Shown here piece by piece: positions 6,189-13,930 of a stretch of 28,643 bases of DNA. The stretch covers positions 1 through 28,643 of the forward strand of contig MLAV02000029.1 in NCBI GenBank assembly GCA_001870995.2, given 5' to 3'. The notes beneath the pieces were generated by a model, which had not been told where the DNA came from, made no database searches, and worked only from the letters and a program-made list of their open reading frames with translations. This stretch comes from Chitinophaga sp. CB10 (GTDB taxonomy: Bacteria; Bacteroidota; Bacteroidia; Chitinophagales; Chitinophagaceae). Position 1 is the first letter of the stretch. Each line of letters opens with the position of its first letter. The position numbers and the translations under genes are program-made.

Positions 6189-7238
6189 TCAGTAATAAAA
6201 TTCGGGGTTGAACCGATAGGTCTTGTCGTTCTTGACAATCATCCTTTTGTTTTCAAGGAACGTCTTTAGCTGTTTTGCCTTGTTCGTTCCGAAATTGAAC
6301 CCATGTGCCAAATACCCCTCCTGTAGCTTGCTCACGAAGTCGCCATAACTACACGTTATTTCTCCGTCAGTGAACAACGCCTGTAACACCTCCCGGTGAT
6401 TATCGGCAGACAGTTCCTGATAATCGAAGCCTTTCCTTGCTTTGGGGATTGCCATTTCCAGATTCTCTTCCAGTCGGGGCAAACCGTCCTCGATATAGAA
6501 TGCGAACGGCTCAAATTCGATGTCACGGATAAACTTCGGCGATACGATGCTGGAATTTGCGTCCAGATCGTTTTTGCTGATCTGTAGGACAGTTTCTGCC
6601 TTGTTGTTGATTTCCGTTCCCAGATGCCCCCGTGTATTGTCATCGCCTTTGTTGAGGTGCAGGACAACGTGGATATGCACATTGAGTTCTTGTGACCATT
6701 TCATGAGCTTACCCGTTATTTCGGTGGCTTCGGTGGCATTGTTGATGTCAAAGACAAGGTCACGGATGCCGTCAATGACGACCAGTCCGATCTTGCCTGC
6801 GTACTTGAAAAGTGCGTATTCGATGATGTCGATACGCTCTTTGGTAGGGTACTCCCGCAGAGCGATAAAATTCAGGTTCTCGTGGACTTCGGTCGTTGGA
6901 TAGCCTTTGAGTTTATAAACTCTCGAAAGAAGCCTGTGGCAATGGTATTTCCCTTGCTCGGTATCGCAGTACAGCACCATGGGGCGGTTGCGTGGCACGT
7001 CCACCTTGTACTGTAATATCTGCTTTCTGCTCAATGCCGATGCGATTAACGAAATGACGTTGAATGTCTTTCTGCTCTTTGCCTTTCCCGTAGAGGCACT
7101 GAAATTCCCAAGTGTCCCGATGACGGAATCCGAACTGCATATCTTTATCATGATGGGTGGCTCTAAAAATTTATCTGTAATCCTGACCAGTGAGCGGTCG
7201 AACGCTTCAACGGTCTCCTGCTTGAACGGCATCATCAT
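6189..7238 (-). CDS. RepA-like AAA/RecA-fold ATPase (hexameric helicase family)
   Basis: The 349-residue protein has a RecA-type ATPase core: a Walker A variant GKAKSRKT (residues 51-58), a catalytic-glutamate segment CDTEQGK (E94), Walker B GLVVIDGIRDLV (151-162) and a following HVVLHLNKGDDNTRGHLGTE block as in RepA/DnaB-like helicases (AAA_25). The C-terminal 100 residues look like a winged-helix DNA-binding domain (TCSYGDFVSKLQE ... KAKQLKTFLENKR). Together with the primase it probably replicates the excised element. Three consecutive ATGs open the gene, and it overlaps the stop of the helix-turn-helix gene by 4 bp, so the two are coupled. Confidence 0.8.
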   Translation of the reverse strand: MMMPFKQETVEAFDRSLVRITDKFLEPPIMIKICSSDSVIGTLGNFSASTGKAKSRKTFNVISLIASALSRKQILQYKVDVPRNRPMVLYCDTEQGKYHCHRLLSRVYKLKGYPTTEVHENLNFIALREYPTKERIDIIEYALFKYAGKIGLVVIDGIRDLVFDINNATEATEITGKLMKWSQELNVHIHVVLHLNKGDDNTRGHLGTEINNKAETVLQISKNDLDANSSIVSPKFIRDIEFEPFAFYIEDGLPRLEENLEMAIPKARKGFDYQELSADNHREVLQALFTDGEITCSYGDFVSKLQEGYLAHGFNFGTNKAKQLKTFLENKRMIVKNDKTYRFNPEFYY

Positions 7239-7534
7239 TTACCTCCCCTGTTATGGTTGAAGTTCGTCATGGATGCCATAACGTCTTCTTTGTTGAAGTA
7301 AATGCGTTTTCCCATACGTCTGTACGGAATACGTCCCTGCTTCATCCATTCGGTCAGGCTCACAAGTGAAATATCCAGTTCGTCCGCCATTTCCTTTTTG
7401 GTCAATAGTTTTGCTGTCTGTGGTTTCTGTGGATTGTCAGCCGTCTTCTTGACGTCTGTAATGAAAAGGTGCAGTTCCTCCCTTACGGCATCCTTGATGC
7501 AGTCTTTGAGGGCTTTTTGGTCGAGTAAAATCAT
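7235..7534 (-). CDS. Excisionase-like helix-turn-helix protein
   Basis: The 99-residue protein carries an excisionase/MerR-like helix-turn-helix: LLTKKEMADELDISLVSLTE, then MKQGRIPYRRMGKRIYFNKEDV (about residues 43-85). The N-terminal 40 residues form a helical extension. Such proteins steer integrase toward excision or regulate replication genes in Bacteroidota elements. Its start codon abuts one arm of a nested palindrome (7535-7610), a likely binding site for itself or a partner. It is the first gene of the rep-primase-mob unit. Confidence 0.8.
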   Translation of the reverse strand: MILLDQKALKDCIKDAVREELHLFITDVKKTADNPQKPQTAKLLTKKEMADELDISLVSLTEWMKQGRIPYRRMGKRIYFNKEDVMASMTNFNHNRGGK

Positions 7535-7610
7535 ACTTTGCTCATGTTTATCAATGTAAGAATGTCGAAGTCGTGGCCACTTTCTTCGAGTGAGTTAACA
7601 TGGGCAAAGT
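7535..7610. repeat. Three-tier nested palindrome upstream of the xis-rep genes
   Basis: The outer arms are 7535-7550 and 7595-7610 (core ACTTTGCTCATG against CATGGGCAAAGT, 16 bp with two mismatches). Within them TCGAAG (7565-7570) pairs with CTTCGA (7584-7589), and at the centre GTGGCCAC (7573-7580) is a perfect palindrome. All three are nearly coaxial. The outer arm touches the xis start codon. It is a candidate operator, excisionase site or replication origin. Confidence 0.6.
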
Positions 7611-7621
7611 TGGGAAGTACA

Positions 7622-7669
7622 CAAATCAAAAATCCCCTCAAAATTAATTTTGAGGGGATTTTTGATTTG
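7622..7669. terminator. 48-bp perfect palindrome, probable bidirectional terminator
   Basis: Bases 7622-7645 are exactly complementary to 7646-7669, with no spacer. The inner part is a GC-capped hairpin (ATCCCCTCAAAATT and its complement) flanked by A-runs on one side and TTTTTGATTT on the other, so either strand gives a hairpin plus U-rich tail. It would end transcription from the integrase operon on the minus strand and insulate the xis-rep region. Confidence 0.7.
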
Positions 7670-7698
7670 CAAATTACTGAAAAACAGACGTATGTGTT

Positions 7699-8601
7699 TT
7701 ACGTATATATTCTATCAGATTCTTTAATATTGAAGTATTTACTCCTGTTTTTTGATTTGAGCATCTCTTTTCCTAAGTTGTCCTTAAAGTAATCAAGTAT
7801 CGTATCGTAGCTAAGTAGTTGACGGTTGTCTTCTTTGCTGTTTGTGTGAGACAATGTGAAATAGTTATGGATCAATCTTGCCCATAATTCAGGCTTTGCC
7901 GATAGGAAATTACTATTTGTTCTGGGAACTTTTAAGTCTTTCAATTGCATGAAAAGGTCAATTAATAGTTTTTGGTCTCCGTTCAAAATTGCAATCCTAT
8001 ATTCCGGAGCAACATTTTTCAATTGATTCTGCAAATCCTTTACGGTTGACTGTTCTTTTTCCAAAAGCACCTCCAATTTATTTTTCTGCTCAATGATCCG
8101 CTGATATTCTATAAAAAACTGGTCAGAACCCCTCTCGTCAAACAGTAATTTGGACAATACGGATTTTGTGTCGTTGGTATTCTGCCAGTTCATTATTTCC
8201 TGCACATAGGAGACGGACTGCCGTAAACGTTCTTCGTTGGTCACCGTCAGACCCCATCTGTCCACCTCTTTAAGGGCTTCCCGAAATCTGGTCAATTTGT
8301 GTATCCTTGTCTTAGATCGTGTATTGTAGTAGTATAACGTTTCCCGTGATTTCCTGTCCTTATCGACAATTTCCAGTACTTTTGCTAAAAACGATTCTTC
8401 ATTGCCGTCAGGGTTACATGCGAGGTAGTACTTTTTATGGTGTTGATAGAAAGGGATATATTCCTGTTCGGTTATGTTAAATATCCGCATGACAAAATAC
8501 CCCGAAATGTGGATAGGATTCATATTGAACAACGGTCCTATATCAAATCTGTTCTTTCGTTTTCTCCATGTTTTTCTCAACTTAAAGTATTTTTCGTCCA
8601 T
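7699..8601 (-). CDS. Unrecognised integrase-associated element protein
   Basis: I do not recognise this 300-residue protein. It starts with a very basic, aromatic segment (KYFKLRKTWRKRKNRFD) and has a central helical region with charged heptads (about residues 165-195, EQKNKLEVLLEKEQSTVKD). It ends in another basic stretch (LKSKNRSKYFNIKESDR). No signal peptide or membrane helix is seen. It starts 3 bp after the integrase stop, so the two form an operon that ends at the 48-bp palindrome. It could be a recombination directionality or accessory factor, but that rests only on position. Confidence 0.65.
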   Translation of the reverse strand: MDEKYFKLRKTWRKRKNRFDIGPLFNMNPIHISGYFVMRIFNITEQEYIPFYQHHKKYYLACNPDGNEESFLAKVLEIVDKDRKSRETLYYYNTRSKTRIHKLTRFREALKEVDRWGLTVTNEERLRQSVSYVQEIMNWQNTNDTKSVLSKLLFDERGSDQFFIEYQRIIEQKNKLEVLLEKEQSTVKDLQNQLKNVAPEYRIAILNGDQKLLIDLFMQLKDLKVPRTNSNFLSAKPELWARLIHNYFTLSHTNSKEDNRQLLSYDTILDYFKDNLGKEMLKSKNRSKYFNIKESDRIYT

Positions 8602-8604
8602 AAC

Positions 8605-9936
8605 TCAAAATTTATTTAGTGCATCGATTAACGAATCAGTGCTTGCCGATTCGTATTTCATTAAAGTCCGTATATCGGAATGTGCCGTTAGTTTCTGTAC
8701 AAGCGTGATCGGTACGTTCCTGCTCAATAGGTTTGTGACCATTGACCGCCTGCCGACATGGCTCGATAGAAAATCGTACTTCTTTTTTTCTATCACCAGT
8801 TTTTGCTTGCCCGAATATCTCGTTATCTTTATGGTTTCGTTCAGCCCTGCCAGTTTTCCGACCGTTTTAATATATTCATTGAACTTCTGGTTCGATATCT
8901 TGGGTACTTTGTAGCCGATACGCTCCAGAATATCCTTTGCGGGGGCGATGTATCCCTCGAAAGGTACGATTACCCTTTTCTTGACCTTGATCGAAATAAA
9001 GTCCCAAGCATTGTTCTTGATGTCTTTTTCGTCAAAGTTGATCAGATCCTCAAACCTCTGCCCTGTGTAGCACAATAGACAGAACAGATCCCGTACCCTT
9101 TCCAGACTGGGCTTGTCCGAAAGATCATGGTTCAGTATCTTTTCAATTTCCTTTTCAGACAGCGCAATGATTTCGTTATATGCTTTCTTTTTAAAATTTG
9201 TTTTCTGTGTCTTAAAAACATCGGGATGCACCAAATAATCATTGTCGTTGCACCACTTTAGAAATACCTTTAAAGTGGATATGTACTTGTGTATGGTATC
9301 ATTCAGCAAGCCTGTCTTATCATCATCGTTCGTGTTCTTTTTCTTGCTTAGAAATACCTCAAACTGATCGAGAAATTTACCGTCCATTTCCCTAAGGATC
9401 AGTTTTGTTCCCTTTTGCTTCTCAAAATCCTCCAATCCCTTAAAGACTGTCCGGTATTCTTTTAACGTACCCTCTTTGACAAAATTGGATTTGTAGGAAA
9501 GGAACTGGGTTTTCAGGTGGGAAATGGATATTTCGCTATTGACGGCATTGTCCCTGTCAATACAGTCCTGTACAATCTGTTTATAATCCTCTTTGGAAAG
9601 AAACTGGTTTGTGTCTTTTTTGCGCATTGCTTCCCTTGTACAACAGTTTGCAAGGTTGTTCAGTTCGACATTGAACTCCAATGCACCGCTGACACTTGGC
9701 TTCATCCGCTCCTTTTCAAAGTCCCAGTTCTTGGGCAGTATCTTGTAGTTGGTTCTGTATTTTATCCTGCAGGACTTATCCGGCGAAAAGAAAAGATACA
9801 GCGCAGTCGGGGATGGATTCCAGAACTTCTGTGCAAGGTTTTTCTTTTTTCCTCCAACCTTGGCTAGTTCCTGCTTGGTCTTTTCAGGGGCAACGTTGGG
9901 ATTATACGGCTTATCTAAATAAAAATTCACTTTCAT
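8605..9936 (-). CDS. Tyrosine recombinase (element integrase)
   Basis: The 443-residue protein catalyses site-specific insertion and excision. The N-terminus is an arm-binding-like domain, the middle (about 140-240) a SAM-like core-binding domain, and the C-terminus the catalytic domain. The catalytic residues are R294 (CYTGQRFEDL), H393 and R396 (SSHVGRRS), H419 (LTAHSDIRT) and the nucleophile Y428 (LMKYES). The length and the KFWNPSPTALYLFF-type N-terminus are typical of Bacteroidota integrases. It lies 141 bp from the tRNA fragment and points away from it, as expected for an int gene beside its attachment site. Confidence 0.93.
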   Translation of the reverse strand: MKVNFYLDKPYNPNVAPEKTKQELAKVGGKKKNLAQKFWNPSPTALYLFFSPDKSCRIKYRTNYKILPKNWDFEKERMKPSVSGALEFNVELNNLANCCTREAMRKKDTNQFLSKEDYKQIVQDCIDRDNAVNSEISISHLKTQFLSYKSNFVKEGTLKEYRTVFKGLEDFEKQKGTKLILREMDGKFLDQFEVFLSKKKNTNDDDKTGLLNDTIHKYISTLKVFLKWCNDNDYLVHPDVFKTQKTNFKKKAYNEIIALSEKEIEKILNHDLSDKPSLERVRDLFCLLCYTGQRFEDLINFDEKDIKNNAWDFISIKVKKRVIVPFEGYIAPAKDILERIGYKVPKISNQKFNEYIKTVGKLAGLNETIKITRYSGKQKLVIEKKKYDFLSSHVGRRSMVTNLLSRNVPITLVQKLTAHSDIRTLMKYESASTDSLIDALNKF

Positions 9937-9998
9937 ATTTCTCGGACATATTTCGGACAGAAATGCTTAATATTACCATATTTCACCTTTGTAAAGGT
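9935..9998 (-). promoter_or_regulatory. Integrase upstream repeats (possible arm sites)
   Basis: Two tandem copies of an ATATTTC-CGGACA motif (CGGACA at 9943-9948 and 9954-9959, 11 bp apart) lie at the integrase start. An inverted repeat, ACCTTT-GT-AAAGGT, lies at 9985-9998. The region between int and the att site is where arm-type integrase sites and the int promoter are expected. The rest up to 10076 is AT-rich and shows nothing else. Confidence 0.35.
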
Positions 9999-10076
9999 AG
10001 GTAAAGTTAAGAATTAATTTTTATAAATACCTAATAATCAGATTGAAATATAATAAATGGAATTAAGCTATGATAA

Positions 10077-10100
10077 GGGTTCGAATCCTGCCACCCCGAC
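10077..10100 (+). other. Attachment site: 3' tRNA fragment (probably tRNA-Pro)
   Basis: GGTTCGAATCC, the conserved T-loop and 3' T-stem, is followed by TGCCACCCCGA, which reads as acceptor strand plus discriminator base. The 5' side of the T-stem does not pair beyond the GG, so the upstream sequence is foreign and only the 3' end of a tRNA is present. An acceptor 3' strand of CACCCCG implies a 5' end of CGGGGTG, as in tRNA-Pro of Bacteroidota. The element left of this point therefore inserted into the 3' end of a plus-strand tRNA gene whose intact copy should lie at the other element end. Confidence 0.8.
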
Positions 10101-10102
10101 TT

Positions 10103-10139
10103 AAAAAAAGCCTTACAGTCCACACTGTAAGGCTTTTTT
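10103..10139 (+). terminator. Terminator of the interrupted tRNA gene
   Basis: AGCCTTACAGT and ACTGTAAGGCT (10109-10119 and 10124-10134) form an 11-bp stem with a CCAC loop, flanked by seven A and six T. It directly follows the tRNA fragment, which supports the plus-strand orientation of the original tRNA gene. It can also end transcription from the PAP2 gene. Confidence 0.85.
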
Positions 10140-10157
10140 CTTGTTATAAAGTATTCA

Positions 10158-11015
10158 CTATCGCAACAGCAACTGCATCGCCTTCTTCCGCTCCAACTCC
10201 CGGTGATGCCGGAACACGCTCTTCGTTACAAAATGCCCTAACGACATCCCGATCAACACATCGCTGCTCCAGTGCCGGTTCTCATACAGCCGCGTAACCC
10301 CCGTCAAACCCGCAATGCTATACGCCACCCACGGCACCCACGGATGATCCTTGCCGTATAATTCCGCAATGGCCGTAGCTACCGTCATCACCGTGTTGCT
10401 ATGCCCGGAAGGGAAAGAGGTATGCTGCTTGTCGCCGCTGAACGGCGCGTTAAAGTTGAACGGACTGTCGTAATACGTCGGGCGCCCTCTTCTCACCACG
10501 CTCTTAATAACCGTATAAATAGCCGTAGATATCAACAACGATTTTGCTGCCATCAGCCCGCCGCTTTCCAGCTTGCGGTCTTTGGTGATCACGCCCGCCA
10601 CATACATACCCGCTACAATATAAGGCGCATAAGCATTCCCGAAAGGTTCTATCTGGTCCGTCACGCTGGTCCAGAAGTTGGTTTGATTGTGTATAAACAC
10701 CTGCTTTATTTCATAATCGCTCGCCAGCAAAACCCCCGTTAAGCCAACTAACGCTCCCGCCTGTACGAAGTTTTTACGTTCCCAGTGAAACGGCCTGGCA
10801 ACAGTGTATTTGGCGTCATCCCAAATGCTGCGCAAATAAGTGCCATTGATCCGGTATAAAATAGTGGTGTCAGTAGCACTAAGCGGCAGCGTAACCGTAT
10901 CCGGTACGGCCAATGCAACCGCCATATCTCCCGCCGCCCTGCCGGCTTCCTCCTGCGCATATAATCCGCCTCCCGCTAGCAGCAACAGTAATAAACTAAG
11001 TATCCTTTTTTTCAT
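10158..11015 (-). CDS. PAP2 superfamily phosphatase, exported
   Basis: The 285-residue protein belongs to the PAP2/type 2 phosphatidic acid phosphatase superfamily, which dephosphorylates lipid phosphates or undecaprenyl pyrophosphate at the membrane. All three motifs are present: K171-x6-R178-P179 (KSVVRRGRP), SFPSGH ending at H205, and R242-x5-H248-x3-D252 (TRLYENRHWSSD). A signal peptide (MKKRILSLLLLLLAGG, cleavage near YAQ) and several membrane helices place it in the envelope. The ATG at 11015 is chosen because the signal peptide starts there. It lies 11 bp behind the Nudix gene on the same strand. Confidence 0.88.
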   Translation of the reverse strand: MKKRILSLLLLLLAGGGLYAQEEAGRAAGDMAVALAVPDTVTLPLSATDTTILYRINGTYLRSIWDDAKYTVARPFHWERKNFVQAGALVGLTGVLLASDYEIKQVFIHNQTNFWTSVTDQIEPFGNAYAPYIVAGMYVAGVITKDRKLESGGLMAAKSLLISTAIYTVIKSVVRRGRPTYYDSPFNFNAPFSGDKQHTSFPSGHSNTVMTVATAIAELYGKDHPWVPWVAYSIAGLTGVTRLYENRHWSSDVLIGMSLGHFVTKSVFRHHRELERKKAMQLLLR

Positions 11016-11026
11016 AGTATCCGGTA

Positions 11027-11449
11027 TCAATCAATTAACCCATCTGCCTGTAATTTACGAAACGCCGCCAGCACGCCAGGCACCTGGTGCTGCTCCCCGC
11101 TGTAGTCAGCAGGACTAAAAAACCGGATGGCTTCAATTTCCGCCGTAGGCCGTGGAGTGGCTGTCAGTTGACACAAATAGGTATGCTGCTTCATCAACTT
11201 ATTGACTTCGCCAAAGGCAGGCGCTTCTATGTAATAATACTCCTGCAATTGCTCGGGAGTAAGTTCGAGGTTAAGCTCTTCTTTAATTTCACGCCGGATG
11301 GCCTGCAGATTGGTTTCCCCCGGATCTACCTTGCCGCCGGGCAGGTACCAGGCTTGTTTGTTGCGACTAAAAGCGAGTAATAGTTTCCTGTTTTCCAGTG
11401 CAATGAGTCCTACACAATTGATGTATTCCATCCTGCAAAAATAACTCAT
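11027..11449 (-). CDS. Nudix hydrolase
   Basis: The 140-residue protein has a Nudix box from G39 to L61 (GGKVDPGETNLQAIRREIKE, then ELNLEL). The catalytic R53-E54 and E57-E58 are intact, but the usual glycine near the end of the box is N60. Such enzymes cleave nucleoside diphosphates linked to another group; the substrate cannot be told from sequence. The start overlaps the stop of the Crp/Fnr gene as TAATG. An in-frame ATG at 11431 (MEYINC) is an alternative. It is the middle gene of a regulator-Nudix-PAP2 run. Confidence 0.85.
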   Translation of the reverse strand: MSYFCRMEYINCVGLIALENRKLLLAFSRNKQAWYLPGGKVDPGETNLQAIRREIKEELNLELTPEQLQEYYYIEAPAFGEVNKLMKQHTYLCQLTATPRPTAEIEAIRFFSPADYSGEQHQVPGVLAAFRKLQADGLID

Positions 11450-12117
11450 TATTCAATGAGCTTTCGCAGGCGCTTTTCATCCCGGATAGTTATTTCTTTC
11501 CCTGAAACGGCAACAATCCCTTCATCCACCCACTCATTAAGTATCTTAAACAACGTTTCATAAGTAGTGCCGGCAAAAGATGCAATTTCCTGCCTGCTCA
11601 GCGTACTTTGGATAGTGCCATGCACGGAAGTGCCGAATATCTTCGAAAGCCTGATCAACGCATTCGCCATCCTGCTTTTGGCGCTCATATGCACCATGTC
11701 CCGCATGCCCTGCTCCGCACGTTGCAGCTCATTGCCGTAAAACAGCACCATTTGATAGGCCAGCTCATGGTTTACCAATAAAGTCGTGTGGAAAAACTCC
11801 GATGTAATAAAACAGGCCTCCACATCCTCAATAGCCGTAGCCGTTACAGGGTAATAATGATCTTCCCCCAAACCCCTGTGCCCCAGTATATCCCCCGCAG
11901 CGGCGAACTTCACAATCAGGTCCTTGTTGTCATCTCCCCACTTCTTATGCACCTTCACCCGGCCGGAATGCATAAAATAAACCCCTTTTACCGCCTCCTT
12001 TTCATGAAAAATGACCTCGTTCTTCCTGAAATGCCGGATGGTGGCGTTCGTGGCAATAGCCGCCTGCCATTCGGCCAAACTGTGCTGGCAAAGGAAACAA
12101 TGTTGATGTAAATCCAT
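11449..12117 (-). CDS. Crp/Fnr family transcriptional regulator
   Basis: The 222-residue protein has a cyclic-nucleotide-binding-like beta roll (about residues 25-110), a dimer helix and a C-terminal winged helix (STLSRQEIASFAGTTYETLF, then KILNEWVDEG). It carries an N-terminal C7-x2-C10 pair and C102 in VEACFITSEF, which aligns with the position of FNR Cys122. An Fe-S or thiol sensor is possible, though only three cysteines are seen. Two TTGCC-nn-GGCAA palindromes in the divergent promoter region are its likely targets, one 15 bp from its own start and one over the -7 box of the ClC gene. Confidence 0.85.
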   Translation of the reverse strand: MDLHQHCFLCQHSLAEWQAAIATNATIRHFRKNEVIFHEKEAVKGVYFMHSGRVKVHKKWGDDNKDLIVKFAAAGDILGHRGLGEDHYYPVTATAIEDVEACFITSEFFHTTLLVNHELAYQMVLFYGNELQRAEQGMRDMVHMSAKSRMANALIRLSKIFGTSVHGTIQSTLSRQEIASFAGTTYETLFKILNEWVDEGIVAVSGKEITIRDEKRLRKLIE

Positions 12118-12132
12118 GAGTTACATATAAAA

Positions 12133-12152
12133 TTTATTGCCTGGGCAATAAA
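12133..12152. promoter_or_regulatory. Crp/Fnr-type operator, regulator-proximal
   Basis: TTTATTGCC-TG-GGCAATAAA is a perfect inverted repeat with 9-bp arms and a 2-bp centre, 15 bp upstream of the regulator's start codon. It shares the TTGCC-nn-GGCAA core with the site at 12185-12206. The centres are 53 bp apart, close to five helical turns. Confidence 0.7.
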
Positions 12153-12184
12153 AAAATCATTAAAAGTGATAATTAATCTTGTTT

Positions 12185-12209
12185 AAATATTGCCAAGGCA
12201 ATATTTTTG
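12185..12209 (+). promoter_or_regulatory. Crp/Fnr-type operator overlapping the -7 box of the ClC gene
   Basis: AAATATTGCC-AA-GGCAATATTT (12185-12206) has perfect 10-bp arms. TATTTTTG at 12202-12209 is a perfect TAnnTTTG -7 box, so a bound regulator would cover the promoter. The ClC start codon is at 12227. Confidence 0.7.
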
Positions 12210-12226
12210 CACAAAAATACGCTATA

Positions 12227-13930
12227 ATGAGCCACAAAAATAGGAAGCAGGCAGTATTTATTGCCCCTTCACTGGATAAATCAGCCTATGACCTCAAAAA
12301 AACTACAGGAAACGCAGTATCAGTAAGATTGTTTTATGTATGTGTGCAGGTAGTGATCAACGCAGTCATCATTGGCTTCATCGCCAAAGGATTGGTGGCG
12401 CTGATCAACCTGATTACCAACTTCTCCTTCTACGGAAAATTTTCCTTCGCAGAAGCCAGCCCCGCTCATAACCAGCTCGGTTTATGGGTGATCGTTATCC
12501 CCATCATCGGCGCTGTAATCATTGGTATCATGGCGCGACTCGGATCCGCCGCCATCCGCGGCCACGGTATCCCCGAAGCCATGGAGCAGGTACTCACCAA
12601 CGAAAGTAAAATCAAACCGGTGATCACCATACTCAAACCCTTGTCCGCCGCGATCTCCATCGGTACGGGTGGCCCGTTCGGCGCGGAAGGTCCCATCATC
12701 TCCACCGGCGGCGCTTTCGGCTCATTCGCCGGCCAGATCATGAAGATATCTCCCAACGAACGTAAAATCATGCTCACCGCCGGCGCCACCTCCGGTATGG
12801 CCGCCATCTTCGGGACGCCCGTAGCCGCCGTGCTGCTGGCAATCGAACTCCTGTTGTTCGAATTCAGTCCTAAAACCATCATCCCCGTTGCCCTGGCATG
12901 CGCCACCGGCACCGCCATGCACATCGCTATGTTCGGCTCCGGGCCCGTATTCCCGATGCCTGAACTGGCAGCGCCCACCCCTGCCGCCCTGGCATGGTAC
13001 ATCGGCATCGGCGCTGTCATTGGCGTATTGGCAGCACTGGTATCCAAAAGCATCTACCTCATCGAAGATATGTTTGAAAAACTACCTGTCCACTGGATGT
13101 GGTGGCCCGCCATCGGCGCCATTGCCATCGGTGTCGTAGGTTATTTTGCGCCTTATACACTCGGCGTAGGGTATAATAATATCACGGACCTCCTCAGCGG
13201 CAACCTCCCCTTGCAAATGGTGCTGGGCCTCTGTTTCATGAAGTTCCTTTCCTGGTCAATCTCCCTGGGCAGCGGCACCAGCGGCGGTACCCTCGCCCCG
13301 TTGCTCACCATCGGCGGCGCTACCGGCGTATTGATAGGGATGTTGGTAATGCAACTGGCGCCCAACAGCCAGATCAACCTCCCTACCTGCGCACTCATCG
13401 GTATGGCCGCCATGTTCGCCGGCGCAGCCAGGGCGCTGCTCACCGCCGTGATCTTCGCGTTCGAAGTAACCATGCAGCCACACGGCCTGCTGCCTTTACT
13501 CGGCGCATGTACCGCGTCCTTCTTCGTTTCATTCTTTATGATGAAGGGCACTATTATGACAGAAAAAATTCAACGCCGTGGCGTTGCCACGCCGGATGCA
13601 TACGAACCGGATATCCTGCAGCGACTCAAAGCCGGTGAAGTAATGGCAGCTGCACGTCAGGAAGAAGAAGAAGCAAAGGACACAGCCATTTATGTTTATC
13701 CTGACACTCCACTGCATGTAGCAGTAGCGCTCATGAGCGAATACAAACTTGAAAGCCTTCCCGTACTCAACGCGGCAGATAATACCCAAATCGGCATTAT
13801 CACGCCTGCCCTGGTGTTCGATGCCTATACCAACTTCCGGCAAACCGGAGAGCAACATCAGCAGGTTATCTCTGTAAAAAGAAGAAGAAATAAACTGCTT
13901 GTACGCGGAAGGCATCTTTTTAACCGCTAA
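12227..13930 (+). CDS. ClC-type chloride channel or H+/Cl- exchanger with a C-terminal CBS-like region
   Basis: The 567-residue protein is a ClC anion transporter of the inner membrane. The anion pathway signatures are present: GHGIP (112-116, with His in place of the usual Ser), GPFGAEGP with gating glutamate E154, and GSGTSGGTLAPL. A cytosolic C-terminus (about 460 onward) contains one recognisable CBS-like segment (YPDTPLHVAVALMSEYKLES). In-frame sequence from 12179 lies in the operator and promoter and uses a TTG, so the ATG at 12227 is the start. It is divergent from the Crp/Fnr gene, whose product probably controls it. The glutamate suggests exchanger-type gating. Confidence 0.9.
   Translation: MSHKNRKQAVFIAPSLDKSAYDLKKTTGNAVSVRLFYVCVQVVINAVIIGFIAKGLVALINLITNFSFYGKFSFAEASPAHNQLGLWVIVIPIIGAVIIGIMARLGSAAIRGHGIPEAMEQVLTNESKIKPVITILKPLSAAISIGTGGPFGAEGPIISTGGAFGSFAGQIMKISPNERKIMLTAGATSGMAAIFGTPVAAVLLAIELLLFEFSPKTIIPVALACATGTAMHIAMFGSGPVFPMPELAAPTPAALAWYIGIGAVIGVLAALVSKSIYLIEDMFEKLPVHWMWWPAIGAIAIGVVGYFAPYTLGVGYNNITDLLSGNLPLQMVLGLCFMKFLSWSISLGSGTSGGTLAPLLTIGGATGVLIGMLVMQLAPNSQINLPTCALIGMAAMFAGAARALLTAVIFAFEVTMQPHGLLPLLGACTASFFVSFFMMKGTIMTEKIQRRGVATPDAYEPDILQRLKAGEVMAAARQEEEEAKDTAIYVYPDTPLHVAVALMSEYKLESLPVLNAADNTQIGIITPALVFDAYTNFRQTGEQHQQVISVKRRRNKLLVRGRHLFNR

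Larger units (their letters stand above)
1..10100. mobile_element. Integrative mobilizable element, right-hand part (left end outside window)
   Basis: The segment carries a tyrosine recombinase next to a tRNA 3' fragment, then an excisionase-like protein, RepA-like ATPase, Toprim primase, MobC-like protein and relaxase, all on the minus strand, with plus-strand cargo at the left. This order (integrase, small DNA-binding protein, replication genes, mobilization genes) resembles mobilizable units of Bacteroidota such as NBU1. No VirD4/TraG coupling protein or mating-pair genes are visible, so it is inferred to be mobilized in trans by a resident conjugative element. The DNA is visibly AT-richer than that right of 10100. 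The tRNA fragment fixes the right end. An intact tRNA gene should mark the left end, beyond base 1. Confidence 0.85.

Noticed and set aside
12466..13053. Minus-strand open frame opposite the ClC gene, rich in Ala, Met and Pro
   Set aside because: The composition is that of an antisense reading of the ClC gene. It has no ribosome site or motif.
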